Source: Marinifilum caeruleilacunae
GTDB lineage: Bacteria > Bacteroidota > Bacteroidia > Bacteroidales > Marinifilaceae
Length of the DNA: 64,000 nt
Direction: 5' to 3'
NCBI RefSeq assembly: GCF_013141825.1
Contig: NZ_RZNH01000018.1
Span: 34,748-98,747 of the forward strand
Each line of letters begins with the position of its first letter. The first letter of the stretch is position 1. Both the position numbers and the translations under genes were made by a program. The notes under the pieces were generated by a model that saw nothing but the letters and a program-made list of their open reading frames with translations, did not search any database and was not told where the DNA came from. Of this stretch, positions 1-8,501 are shown piece by piece.

Positions 1-1799
1 ACTTCCTGATCGATCAATTCAGCCGTTTTTTCGCTATAAGGTTTTGAGAACGAATAATCAGACTGACCTGAAGAATCGTAATAGCTCACATTACCAACCT
101 TATCGCTCATACCAAAGATGGAAACCATGGCAATTGCCTGTTTGGTTACCTTTTCCAGATCGTTCTGTGCACCAGTCGATACCTTACCAAAGGTAATCTC
201 TTCGGCAGCTCTACCACCCAGGGTCGAACACATCTCATCCAGCATCTGTTCTTTGGTTGTAATGCTTCTCTCTTCTGGAAGATACCAGGCAGCACCAAGC
301 GCTTTACCACGCGGTACAATGGTTACTTTCACCAAAGGATGGGCATGTTCGAGCAACCAAGAAATTGTTGCGTGACCCGCTTCATGAAAAGCAATTGTCT
401 TTTTCTCTTCCAATGAGATGATTTTATTTTTCTTTTCTAAACCTCCAATAATACGGTCGATGGCATCAAGGAAGTCTTGTTTTTCGATAATGTCCTTTTT
501 CTTTCTTGCAGCGATAAGAGCCGATTCGTTACAAACATTGGCAATATCGGCACCCGAGAATCCCGGAGTTTGTTTTGCTAAAAATTCCTGATCAATTTTC
601 GGATCAAGTTTCAATGGTTTCAAGTGAACATTGAAAATTTCTCTACGTTCGTTCAAATCCGGCAATTCAACATGAATTTGTCGATCGAAACGTCCTGCAC
701 GCATTAAGGCGCGGTCAAGAATATCGGCACGGTTGGTTGCAGCAAGAATAATTACACCCGAGTTGGTATCGAAACCATCCATTTCTGTTAACAGCTGGTT
801 CAAGGTATTCTCACGCTCATCGTTCGATCCCATATTCGGATTCTTACCACGGGCACGACCAATTGCATCAATCTCATCGATAAATACAATACAAGGTGCT
901 TTCTCTTTGGCTTGCTTGAACAAATCGCGAACTCGGCTTGCTCCAACACCTACAAACATCTCAACAAAATCGGAACCCGACATGCTGAAGAATGGCACGT
1001 TTGCTTCTCCTGCAACAGCTTTTGCCAACAAGGTTTTACCTGTTCCCGGAGGTCCTACAAGTAATGCTCCTTTCGGAATTTTACCACCTAATTTTGTATA
1101 GCGTTGTGGATGTTTCAGGAATTCTACAATCTCTTCAACTTCCTGTTTAGCTTCGGCCAAACCGGCAACATCGTTAAAATTTACATTGATATTTGATTCC
1201 TTATCGAATACCTTGGCCTTCGATTTACCAACATTAAAGATGTTACCACCTCCGCCACCGCCACCGGCGCCACGGCTCATTCTACGGAATACATAGAACC
1301 AAATTCCGATAATCAGTGCAAAGGGAAGAATCCAACCAATGAAATCACCAAAGTAATTTTCATGCGTTGTATATTCAGGTTCAACCCTATCGTATTCAGA
1401 TATTCTCTCCTGTGCTTTATCTAATTGTTCGGCAAACTGCTCAATAGAACCAATTGGGAATGTGTAATGAGGTCCCGCTTTAGAAGGGGAGTCAAAACTC
1501 GATTCGAAAAGATCAGGATACTTGTCTAAACTCTCTTCTCTCAGGTAAACATTTACCTCTAAAAGGTTTCTGATTACAACAATTCGATCAACATCCTGGT
1601 TGCGAATCATTTCATTTTTCACCTTCTGCCAACTGGTTTCTTTCGGACTTTGTCCTAAATCCAACAAATTAAGGGCAATAAAGGCTACAGCAATTAAACC
1701 ATAAATCCAATAAGCATTGAATTTTGGAGGCTTAATCATATTGTTCCCATTTTTCCCTTTCGAAAATGGAGATTTATTTTGATTATTATTCTCTGTCAT
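1..1799 (-). CDS. ftsH: ATP-dependent zinc metalloprotease FtsH (3' end outside window)
   Basis: Membrane-anchored AAA+ protease that extracts and degrades membrane and short-lived cytosolic proteins. About 599 residues are visible and the C-terminus lies beyond base 1. I read, in order: a first membrane segment (about residues 30-46), a periplasmic domain, a second membrane segment (about 151-172), a glycine-rich linker (about 176-185), Walker A GPPGTGKT (about 247-255), Walker B with FIDEID, the second region of homology with ATNR and GRFDR, and the zinc-binding HEAGH at 472-476. Start ATG is at 1797-1799. rsfS lies 16 bases upstream on the same strand, so the two are probably co-transcribed, a pairing common in Bacteroidota. 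Nothing is damaged in the visible part. Confidence 0.97.
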   Translation of the reverse strand, partial: MTENNNQNKSPFSKGKNGNNMIKPPKFNAYWIYGLIAVAFIALNLLDLGQSPKETSWQKVKNEMIRNQDVDRIVVIRNLLEVNVYLREESLDKYPDLFESSFDSPSKAGPHYTFPIGSIEQFAEQLDKAQERISEYDRVEPEYTTHENYFGDFIGWILPFALIIGIWFYVFRRMSRGAGGGGGGGNIFNVGKSKAKVFDKESNINVNFNDVAGLAEAKQEVEEIVEFLKHPQRYTKLGGKIPKGALLVGPPGTGKTLLAKAVAGEANVPFFSMSGSDFVEMFVGVGASRVRDLFKQAKEKAPCIVFIDEIDAIGRARGKNPNMGSNDERENTLNQLLTEMDGFDTNSGVIILAATNRADILDRALMRAGRFDRQIHVELPDLNERREIFNVHLKPLKLDPKIDQEFLAKQTPGFSGADIANVCNESALIAARKKKDIIEKQDFLDAIDRIIGGLEKKNKIISLEEKKTIAFHEAGHATISWLLEHAHPLVKVTIVPRGKALGAAWYLPEERSITTKEQMLDEMCSTLGGRAAEEITFGKVSTGAQNDLEKVTKQAIAMVSIFGMSDKVGNVSYYDSSGQSDYSFSKPYSEKTAELIDQE

Positions 1800-1815
1800 T
1801 CTTTTTAGTTAAAGG

Positions 1816-2199
1816 TTATTGATTTGGCTGAGGATCCTCAATTCGGGTTACCGGAGCATCGGCCCATAAACTTTCTAATTTATAAAAGTCTCTATATTCT
1901 TTTTGGAAAACATGAACAACTACATCTGCGTAATCCAACAAGATCCATTGTGCATTTTGCAATCCTTCTTTTTTCCACACTTTTTCGTTTACTTCTTCTC
2001 TTACGTAATCTTCAACAGAATCGGCCAAACCTGTTACGTGAGTAGTCGATGTTCCGTTGCAGACAACAAAATACTTACATACCGAGTTGTCAATATTTCT
2101 TAGGTCTATTTTTACGATATCTTCTGCCTTCTTCTCTTGCAACCCTTCAATAATAGCCTCAACAAGCTCTTCTGAGTTATACTCCTGCTTTTTTGTCAT
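1816..2199 (-). CDS. rsfS: Ribosomal silencing factor RsfS
   Basis: RsfS/YbeB/Iojap family, 127 residues, the usual bacterial length. The family binds ribosomal protein L14 and blocks joining of 30S and 50S subunits during starvation. Family-like stretches visible are IVKIDLRNI, CKYFVVCNGTSTTHV and the C-terminal WILLDYADVVVHVF, which carries the conserved tryptophan and D-x-VVHVF signature. It is the first gene before ftsH. A phylum-type -7 box (TATCTTTG, minus strand, 2216-2223) lies close upstream and suggests a short leader. Confidence 0.95.
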   Translation of the reverse strand: MTKKQEYNSEELVEAIIEGLQEKKAEDIVKIDLRNIDNSVCKYFVVCNGTSTTHVTGLADSVEDYVREEVNEKVWKKEGLQNAQWILLDYADVVVHVFQKEYRDFYKLESLWADAPVTRIEDPQPNQ

Positions 2200-2215
2200 A
2201 TTTTAATTTTACTTA

Positions 2216-2223
2216 CAAAGATA
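2216..2223 (-). promoter_or_regulatory. Candidate -7 box for rsfS-ftsH
   Basis: Minus-strand TATCTTTG matches the Bacteroidota -7 consensus TAnnTTTG, 17 bases before the rsfS start. I find no good -33 TTTG at 18-20 bases, so the call rests on the -7 box and its position. Confidence 0.4.
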
Positions 2224-2354
2224 ATTTTTTTTTATTCTCAATAACTTCCTTTTGCACATTGCTTACAGAAAGGGTGATATTTTACATTTTGTCATTTTTT
2301 CAGTCCATAAAATTGAACTTTTACCCACTAGTAAAACAATTTAATCTTTCTTTT

Positions 2355-2362
2355 TATTTTTG
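2355..2362 (+). promoter_or_regulatory. Candidate -7 box for birA
   Basis: TATTTTTG fits TAnnTTTG and lies 65 bases before the birA ATG in the divergent rsfS/birA spacer. The -33 element is weak. Confidence 0.35.
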
Positions 2363-2427
2363 TACCTGTAGATTCTACTATTAATAAAGATAGTAATTCC
2401 GTAATTTATAAACCAACAGGTAATTAC

Positions 2428-3174
2428 ATGCATCAAAAATTATTTTCTCCCCAATTAATTGTACGCAAAAACGAGATAAATTCCACAAATAATTTTGCTT
2501 TGGAATTGATAAAATCCGAAAATCCTGCAGCCGGAACTGTCGTTTTGACATTAAATCAGACAAAAGGCCGCGGACAGCAGACAAATTCATGGGAAAGTGA
2601 AAGTGGCAAAAACCTTACCATTAGTGTCATATTGCGACCAGAATTTCTACCCATACCTCAACAATTTCAAATTTCGATAGTGATTTCTCTTGGTGTATAC
2701 GATTATTTAAGGCAGTATGTAAGCGGGGTGGCCATAAAATGGCCCAACGATATTTATGTGGGTACCAAAAAAATTGCGGGTATATTGATTGAACACTCCA
2801 TAATGGGATCGGTCTTGAGTACATCGGTGTGTGGCATTGGTTTAAACATCAATCAAAGCAAGTTTGTTTCGGATGCGCCCAATCCAATCTCATTATCGAA
2901 TTGTACGGGTAATGTTTACGATTTGGAGGATGAGTTGCAAAACTTACTTTCGTGCATTGAGAGAAGATACTTTCAGCTGGAAAATGGTTTTTCGCATCAA
3001 TTGGAAAAGGATTACCTGGATACCATGTATTGGATAAATGAGGAACATTCTTTCGAAGATGAGAATGGGCGTTTTACAGGTAAGATTGTTGGCATTAGTG
3101 AAATGGGGCAGTTGCGAATCGAAGCCGAGGGTGAGGAGAGAATCTATAATTTTAAAGAGGTGAGTTTTATTTAA
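2428..3174 (+). CDS. birA: Biotin--[acetyl-CoA-carboxylase] ligase
   Basis: Biotin protein ligase that activates biotin with ATP and attaches it to carboxylase carrier domains. It has 248 residues with only the catalytic domain and the small C-terminal domain. The N-terminal winged-helix repressor domain of E. coli BirA is missing, so this is a class I, non-regulatory ligase. Visible motifs are the biotinoyl-AMP loop GRGQ followed by NSWES (about residues 47-56), the KWPNDIYV active-site motif (about 103-110) and KKIAGILIE. It is divergent from rsfS. The region downstream, 3175-3513, holds no gene. Confidence 0.95.
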   Translation: MHQKLFSPQLIVRKNEINSTNNFALELIKSENPAAGTVVLTLNQTKGRGQQTNSWESESGKNLTISVILRPEFLPIPQQFQISIVISLGVYDYLRQYVSGVAIKWPNDIYVGTKKIAGILIEHSIMGSVLSTSVCGIGLNINQSKFVSDAPNPISLSNCTGNVYDLEDELQNLLSCIERRYFQLENGFSHQLEKDYLDTMYWINEEHSFEDENGRFTGKIVGISEMGQLRIEAEGEERIYNFKEVSFI

Positions 3175-3513
3175 CGTGAGTTCAATGTAAAATTCGACCA
3201 CAGTTTGATCTGATTTTGAGTAGAAATTTTCACGAATTTGTGAAGAAATATCGGGATATTTTAAACGGATTTGGGGGAATTTATGCCAAAAGCAGGCAAA
3301 CTAATATGGGAAAGCTCTCTTTATGACATCTGCACATTAAAAATTCCTTAAAATAGTCCATTATATTTTTAAAGTAAATATAACTTTCTGTGGATAGAAT
3401 TTTACATTGAACTTACGTTATTTAGTAAGCATATCCACAATAAGATCAGCAAAAAATAAGGGCATAAAAAAACCGATGCATGATACATCGGTTTGCCTAT
3501 ATCTTACAGAGAT
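3175..3513. other. Intergenic region without a gene
   Basis: 339 AT-rich bases between convergent birA and the SRPBCC-like gene. It contains a TGTGGATA/TATCCACA inverted pair (3389-3396 and 3432-3439) flanking a small hairpin (CTTAC...GTAAG), and the terminator at 3466-3494. I see no convincing ORF or RNA gene. Confidence 0.7.
3466..3494 (-). terminator. Intrinsic terminator of the SRPBCC-like gene
   Basis: On the minus strand AAACCGATG pairs with CATCGGTTT (plus-strand arms 3470-3478 and 3486-3494) around a 7-base loop, followed by a run of six or more T. It sits 20 bases after the stop codon. Confidence 0.8.
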
Positions 3514-4011
3514 CTATTCGATATTTTGAAGCATGTTGTAAGGGATCTGAGTCAATCCATCTGCCAATTGATCAACTCCTTTTTCCAATTTCTTTTTCAA
3601 CATCATCTTCATCATGGCATTTAATTCGGCATGAACGGTTAGTCTGATTCTGGTATCGTAAGCATCCTTTTCAATCAACTGAATCCAAATGTAGAATTCG
3701 AAAGGACTTCTTCCATAACCTGTAAGCTTCAGTGTTTTGTTTTCTTCCTTTTCAACGAACTGCAATCCAGCTTCACCAAATCCTTTAATCACGAAAGTGC
3801 AATTGTCTTCGGTAGCTTCCCAATGTTCGATGTGCTCGCTAAAGTTTACCTTCTTTTTGGCCTGGGCTTCGATCTGCTCCTGAACCTGAGGGTTATTGGC
3901 AGCCAATTCAAATACTTTGGCAATTTTTCTAAAATCCGAAAAGAAGCCATACACATCGCCTACCATGTGTGGAATCTTTTTTACTTCACTAACAATTTTT
4001 GTTGTCGACAT
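3514..4011 (-). CDS. SRPBCC (START-like) family protein
   Basis: 165 residues beginning MSTTKIVSEVKKIP. I chose the ATG at 4009-4011 because an AAAGGAG ribosome site lies just upstream; the reading frame stays open for 20 more residues, but that extension covers the intergenic hairpin. The pattern of a helix-grip fold is visible: an N-terminal strand, a helix with the DFRKIAKVFELA stretch, alternating strands (FVIKGFGEAGLQFV, LKLTGYGRSPFEFYIWIQL, IRLTVHAEL) and a long C-terminal amphipathic helix. Such proteins bind hydrophobic ligands or act as cyclases. No catalytic residue can be named, and the specific function is unknown. It is downstream of pyrE but separated from it by a terminator-like hairpin. 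Confidence 0.75.
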   Translation of the reverse strand: MSTTKIVSEVKKIPHMVGDVYGFFSDFRKIAKVFELAANNPQVQEQIEAQAKKKVNFSEHIEHWEATEDNCTFVIKGFGEAGLQFVEKEENKTLKLTGYGRSPFEFYIWIQLIEKDAYDTRIRLTVHAELNAMMKMMLKKKLEKGVDQLADGLTQIPYNMLQNIE

Positions 4012-4034
4012 TATTCCGTTCTCCTTTAGAATAC

Positions 4035-4068
4035 AAAAGAGGGTATCCACGAGTGAATACTCTCTTTT
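4035..4068 (-). terminator. Terminator-like hairpin after pyrE
   Basis: Arms 4035-4046 and 4057-4068 (AAAAGAGGGTAT / ATACTCTCTTTT) form a 12-pair stem with one G-T or A-C position. T-rich tracts flank it on both strands. It lies between the pyrE stop and the downstream gene. Confidence 0.55.
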
Positions 4069-4097
4069 CAATTATTTTTTATTCGGTAAACCAGTGA

Positions 4098-4730
4098 TTA
4101 AACACCCCAGCTTGCCGGATCTTTTCTCCATTCTTTCAATTGATCAACATCTTCAGCCTGCACGTAACCAATTTCCTGTGCACGATCAATCATTACATTG
4201 TAATCACTCAAGGTATCAAGCTTACAGTTTGCTTCGGTGAAGTTATCAACAGCTTTTTGGAAACCATAGGTAAAAATAGCTACCATACCTAATACTTCGC
4301 AACCTGCTTCTCTTAAAGCCTGTACTGCCTTTAAACTGCTGCCACCTGTCGAAATCAAATCTTCGATTACAACCACTTTTTGTCCGGCTTTAATTTCACC
4401 TTCAATCAGGTTGGTCATACCGTGTGCCTTCGCCGATGAACGAATGTAAACCATTGGTTTGTTCATTTCCTCGGCTACCAATGCGCCCTGTGCAATTGCT
4501 CCGGTTGCAACACCAGCAATTACTTCTACTTCCGGATATTTTTCCTTTACAACTTCGGCAAAAGCTTTCTTAATGTAGGTTCTCACCTCAGGAAAAGAAA
4601 GGGTTTTACGGTTGTCACAATAAATTGGAGATTTCCATCCCGAAGCCCAGGTAAATGGGTTTGTTGGTTCTAGTTTAATTGCCTTAATTTGTAGCAAATG
4701 TTCAGCGACTTGTTTAGCAGTATTTTGCAT
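4098..4730 (-). CDS. pyrE: Orotate phosphoribosyltransferase
   Basis: Converts orotate and PRPP to OMP in de novo pyrimidine synthesis. It has 210 residues, the normal length. The PRPP-binding signature VVVIEDLISTGGSS is at about residues 118-131. Substrate-contact segments WASGWKSPIYCDNR (about 28-41) and YIRSSAKAHGM (about 95-105) are also present. It is divergent from the NUDIX gene with a 93-base spacer and is followed by a terminator-like hairpin. Confidence 0.97.
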   Translation of the reverse strand: MQNTAKQVAEHLLQIKAIKLEPTNPFTWASGWKSPIYCDNRKTLSFPEVRTYIKKAFAEVVKEKYPEVEVIAGVATGAIAQGALVAEEMNKPMVYIRSSAKAHGMTNLIEGEIKAGQKVVVIEDLISTGGSSLKAVQALREAGCEVLGMVAIFTYGFQKAVDNFTEANCKLDTLSDYNVMIDRAQEIGYVQAEDVDQLKEWRKDPASWGV

Positions 4731-4823
4731 TCTTTCTCTGGATTTATGGATTACTAAGTGAATTCAATACACGGAAATTCAAAGCATTATGTTTTTCCTA
4801 TGTGTGATTAAAATCTACCGCAA

Positions 4824-5420
4824 ATGTATAAAGTATTTTTTAAAGATCGATTGATTTTTTTAGGCGATAAAAACGAAAGTTTAAATTTTGAGGGAATGGT
4901 TTATGCATGGACCGAAGGAGAATCGCTGGAAGGCCTAATTCACCAGTTTGATGCGGAGGAGCACAGGGAGCAAATTTTTGTTGTTGCCGAAGATGTTCAG
5001 GTTCTTTTCGATCACTTTCGATCATGTTTTAAATACATAGAGGCTGCCGGCGGAAAGGTATACAATTTGGAAAACCAGCTTTTGGCCATTTACCGACTCG
5101 AGAAGTGGGATTTACCAAAAGGAAAAGTGGAGAAAGAAGAAGAAATACCCGAAGCAGCCATTCGCGAAGTGGAAGAGGAGTGTGGAATTTCGGGCGTAAA
5201 AATCGTGAGTGAACTCAAGTCAACCTACCACACTTATTGGATGAAAGATAAGTTTGTATTGAAACGCACCTACTGGTACCGAATGAATTATTCGGGCAAC
5301 GAAAAACTTGTTCCACAAACCGAGGAAGATATACAGGAAGTGAAATGGTTGGCAGAAGATCAGCTGCATGACTTTAAGGCGAATACTTATGCTTCGATAT
5401 TGGAGGTGATTAAAGAGTAA
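4824..5420 (+). CDS. NUDIX hydrolase
   Basis: 198 residues. The C-terminal half carries a complete NUDIX box: GKVEKEEEIPEAAIREVEEE followed by CGI (about residues 106-128), with spacing G-x5-E-x7-RE-V-x-EE-x-G-I. The family cleaves nucleoside-diphosphate-X substrates with Mg2+; the substrate here cannot be told from the sequence. The first ~85 residues form a separate N-terminal region (MYKVFFKDRLIFLGDK...) that I do not recognise. It converges on the thioredoxin-fold gene with only 2 bases between stop codons and no terminator in between. Confidence 0.88.
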   Translation: MYKVFFKDRLIFLGDKNESLNFEGMVYAWTEGESLEGLIHQFDAEEHREQIFVVAEDVQVLFDHFRSCFKYIEAAGGKVYNLENQLLAIYRLEKWDLPKGKVEKEEEIPEAAIREVEEECGISGVKIVSELKSTYHTYWMKDKFVLKRTYWYRMNYSGNEKLVPQTEEDIQEVKWLAEDQLHDFKANTYASILEVIKE

Positions 5421-5422
5421 AT

Positions 5423-6826
5423 TTACCTCTGATAAGATTCTCTGGCAGCATCCCTGGCAATTTTAATAAACTCCAAATGGATATTTTCTTTTGGCCCCTG
5501 GGCTGCGGCTTTCACAATTTTTCCTTTCGGATCGATTAGAATATAGCTTGGGAAGGCCTTCACTTTGTATTCGTGAATTAAATGGTGCTGGTCGGCAATG
5601 GAAACAAATTTCCAACTGTACTTGTTGTTCTTTGAGAACTCCAGCCAGTTTTTCACATCCCAATCGCATACAATGCTTAAAAACTCGATGTGTTGACCGA
5701 ATTGCTTCTTTAGTTTTTCTATTTCTTTAAAATCCTGCAAGCATGGGTACGATTGTGTATTGCAAAAATTCAGGTACAAATATTTCCCTTTGTAGTCGGC
5801 CAGCTGAACGCCGCCAAGTTGAAAATCGGGAGCAGGGTAGTTTTGCTGCAAATGCGTAATTTTTGCAATGTAATTGCGGCAAAGATCCTGGTTGTACTTG
5901 TTCTTCGATGCGTTAAGAATATCCTGAAAAATGGATAAGGATTTCTCCTTGCCAATAAATTTTCGGGTATAGGAATCGAAAGTAGCCGTGGCAATAATCA
6001 TATCCAGAAGTTGAGTATCTGCATAGGCCGGATAGGCTTGCATCAGCTTTTTAATATCGGCATAGGTATTTTCCGATTTAAAAGCATTGCTTAAGGCCAG
6101 GCTCTCTTTCTGCTTAAAATATCCGTTAAGGAAATTGCCATACTGCTTTTTGTAAAGGCTCATGTAAGCCGGGTTGTTTAGCTGAATATTTTGATCTTTG
6201 AAAAACTCATTTTCGATTTTCTGAAAAGAATTTGGATGAGCCAGGAAGTTTAAAAATCCCAGTCGATAACGAAAATATTCGCTAAAAAACTCATTTTTTA
6301 TGCCTGAAAACTCTTCTTTTAGCTGCTGAGCGAATTGAATTCCTGCCGATTTTTCTTTTTTGCGATAAATCTTGTGAAAGTTCTGATTGATAAAAGCATC
6401 GAGCTTGTCATCCAGCTTGCGAATGTTTCGGTTTAATTCGTTTGGCTTTGTGTTCGCAACACCAATCATTAATTCATCGGCTTCGAAAAATGGATTCAGC
6501 TTTTGTGCCGGGCTTAACTCCTGTTTTGGAGGAAATTTTAACTCATAAGATTGGCCAGGTTCAACATACAAAAAAGCTTTGTACACTTCAAGTGGCAGGT
6601 AAATGAGTTGGGTTTGGTCCACATCGAACTCAACACGGAACTCTCCATTCTCGTTTACGGTAAAATCTGTAATCTTATTGCTTGCATAGGTAAATGAATC
6701 GCTATGATACATGACACGAATTGTACTTCCCGAATAGCTTTTTGCACTTCCAAAAAGTACCACTTTTTCGGCTTTGCCAATAAAGGACAAAAGCAAGAAT
6801 ACAGTAAGAACAAACAGATTTTTCAT
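5423..6826 (-). CDS. Secreted thioredoxin-fold (TlpA-like) protein with altered active site
   Basis: 467 residues with a signal peptide (MKNLFVLTVFLLLSFIGKA). A long helical middle region (about 100-325) precedes a C-terminal TlpA/AhpC-TSA-like thioredoxin domain (about 330-460). The place of the CxxC holds SYPC (S359-C362), so the attacking cysteine is a serine; another cysteine is at 355 (C-x6-C). The cis-proline region FPSYILIDPKGKIV is intact. The N-terminal region resembles the DUF4369-type beta domain common in Bacteroidota TlpA proteins. It is probably periplasmic and may be non-redox or use an unusual disulfide. It is the last gene of a minus-strand group. Confidence 0.82.
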   Translation of the reverse strand: MKNLFVLTVFLLLSFIGKAEKVVLFGSAKSYSGSTIRVMYHSDSFTYASNKITDFTVNENGEFRVEFDVDQTQLIYLPLEVYKAFLYVEPGQSYELKFPPKQELSPAQKLNPFFEADELMIGVANTKPNELNRNIRKLDDKLDAFINQNFHKIYRKKEKSAGIQFAQQLKEEFSGIKNEFFSEYFRYRLGFLNFLAHPNSFQKIENEFFKDQNIQLNNPAYMSLYKKQYGNFLNGYFKQKESLALSNAFKSENTYADIKKLMQAYPAYADTQLLDMIIATATFDSYTRKFIGKEKSLSIFQDILNASKNKYNQDLCRNYIAKITHLQQNYPAPDFQLGGVQLADYKGKYLYLNFCNTQSYPCLQDFKEIEKLKKQFGQHIEFLSIVCDWDVKNWLEFSKNNKYSWKFVSIADQHHLIHEYKVKAFPSYILIDPKGKIVKAAAQGPKENIHLEFIKIARDAARESYQR

Positions 6827-6847
6827 GGCAAAGGATTCAAAAGTTTT

Positions 6848-7984
6848 CTATTCCAGAATTTTCAAGGCGATATCAACATACTTTGGAATATCCATGGTGA
6901 TTTGCCCTTCTTTAATCTCATCTTTCATTTTGCCAAAACGCACCACTACGGCATTTTTTTCGGCTATGGAATAGATGTATTGTCCACGATGACCTCTCAT
7001 GTAAGGGATATTCATGTCTTTGTATGGCAGTACCCAGTACTGATAGCCGTAATGATCGAGAGGAGCAGTTTTTTCTTCGTTTAAAATGTAAGCTGCTGGG
7101 GAAGTGGCATCTTTCAGGTATTGTTCCGAAATCAGCTGTTTGCCATTCCATGCTCCGTGGTTTAAAACCAACTGACCAAAGCGGGCAGCATCGCGAGCAT
7201 TGGTGTTAAAACAGCAGAAAGATTTTTCGTCTCCATCTTTTTTATCCAGGCTCCAAAGTGCCGTATTCACCGCGTGCATTGGTTTCCACAAGGTACGTTC
7301 AGCGTATTTCGAAATGGTTTCGCCCGTAGCTTCTTCCACAATAAATGCTAGTAGCTGGGTGTTTCCACTCTGGTATCTGAAACGGATACCTGGTTCTTCG
7401 ATCAATTGTTGATCGGTACTTACCATGCGTAATTTTTTGCCGTAATAGGCTTTGGTTGTTATGGAGGTCGGACTGCTATAGGCTTCGTCCCAATCCAAAC
7501 CAGAACTCATGGTAAGCAGGTTTTTAATGCTTAGCTTGCCTCTTTCATCATTGGCAAATTCTTCGAGGTAATTGCCAATGGGCTCGTCTACCGATTTAAT
7601 TTTTCCTTCATCAATGGCAATTCCAATTAGCAGGCTGACAATACTTTTAGTAGCCGAAAAAATATTGGAGTGCGAATCGGCATTGTAGCCATCCCAATAT
7701 TCTTCGTACAATACTTTGCCATCCTGAATAATTAAATAAGCAACTGTTTCGTGATCTTCCAAATAGGTTCGATCCACACTTTCCAGCTCGTATTTATTGT
7801 ACGAGTCAGCTTCCTTCCACTCTCTGCCATCGGCAACATTTACTTCGGTATTTTCGAAAATCTTGTAATCGTCGATATTGGCATACCAGTAGATTAGGCT
7901 GGTTCGTAAATAATTAGGAGCTAAAAGCATCCAAAGTGCTGTAAGTAAAGCTAGAATTAAAACAGTTTTGCTTATTCTTGACAT
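6848..7984 (-). CDS. Serine hydrolase, beta-lactamase class C / esterase family
   Basis: 378 residues with an N-terminal membrane or signal segment (about residues 6-24). The active-site serine motif is SATKSIV (S-x-x-K, about 131-137), and a YQSGN motif (Y-x-N, about 214) supplies the general base. Downstream segments HRGQYIYSIAEKNAVVVRFG fit the end of a beta-lactamase-fold domain. Family members are carboxylesterases, D-aminopeptidases or penicillin-binding-like enzymes; the substrate is not predictable. It starts 3 bases after the coaD stop, so it is co-transcribed with coaD. Confidence 0.88.
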   Translation of the reverse strand: MSRISKTVLILALLTALWMLLAPNYLRTSLIYWYANIDDYKIFENTEVNVADGREWKEADSYNKYELESVDRTYLEDHETVAYLIIQDGKVLYEEYWDGYNADSHSNIFSATKSIVSLLIGIAIDEGKIKSVDEPIGNYLEEFANDERGKLSIKNLLTMSSGLDWDEAYSSPTSITTKAYYGKKLRMVSTDQQLIEEPGIRFRYQSGNTQLLAFIVEEATGETISKYAERTLWKPMHAVNTALWSLDKKDGDEKSFCCFNTNARDAARFGQLVLNHGAWNGKQLISEQYLKDATSPAAYILNEEKTAPLDHYGYQYWVLPYKDMNIPYMRGHRGQYIYSIAEKNAVVVRFGKMKDEIKEGQITMDIPKYVDIALKILE

Positions 7985-7987
7985 GAT

Positions 7988-8467
7988 TTACGGATTTAGT
8001 TTATAGGCATCAGGATCCATTACTTCTGGTAAAAATTGGGAAGCATCGCCTCCATGACGAATGATATCGCGCACAATGGTAGAAGTAATCATGGTGTGCT
8101 CAGGAGTGGTAAGCAAAAAGATGGATTCCAACTCGTAAGCCATTTTCTTATTGATTTGTGCAATGGCACGCTCGTACTCAAAATCGGCTGCAGTTCTTAG
8201 GCCTCTTAAAATGAAATTTGCATTTTTCGACTGGCAATATTCTACAGTAAGTCCTCCAAAAGTTTCCACCTCAATTTTCGGGTTGTTGTGAAAAGCTTCT
8301 TTAATCCACTGTATGCGTTTCTCAATCGGGAAAAACTGTCTTTTTTCAGCGTTATATCCTATTGCAATAATAATTTTATCGAATAGTGGTAAAGCCCGGC
8401 TAACAATAGATTCGTGTCCGATGGTAAAAGGATCGAACGATCCGGGAAAAATAGCAATGCGTTCCAT
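7988..8467 (-). CDS. coaD: Pantetheine-phosphate adenylyltransferase
   Basis: Penultimate step of coenzyme A synthesis: 4'-phosphopantetheine plus ATP gives dephospho-CoA. 159 residues, typical. The nucleotidyltransferase signature GSFDPFTIGH is at residues 9-18. FILRGLRTAADFEYE and the C-terminal TSTIVRDI (ISST-like) motif are present. It sits between the binding-fold gene (34 bases) and the hydrolase (3 bases). Confidence 0.97.
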   Translation of the reverse strand: MERIAIFPGSFDPFTIGHESIVSRALPLFDKIIIAIGYNAEKRQFFPIEKRIQWIKEAFHNNPKIEVETFGGLTVEYCQSKNANFILRGLRTAADFEYERAIAQINKKMAYELESIFLLTTPEHTMITSTIVRDIIRHGGDASQFLPEVMDPDAYKLNP

Positions 8468-8501
8468 TTAAAAGTAATTTTTAAAACAAAAGTAAAAAGA
8501 A

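Noticed and set aside
3389-3439. Replication origin
   Set aside because: Only two imperfect DnaA-box-like sites, no cluster, no AT-rich unwinding repeats, and no dnaA or origin-type neighbours.
4012-4071. Longer N-terminus for the SRPBCC-like protein
   Set aside because: The extension covers the hairpin after pyrE and has no ribosome site, whereas AAAGGAG precedes ATG 4011.
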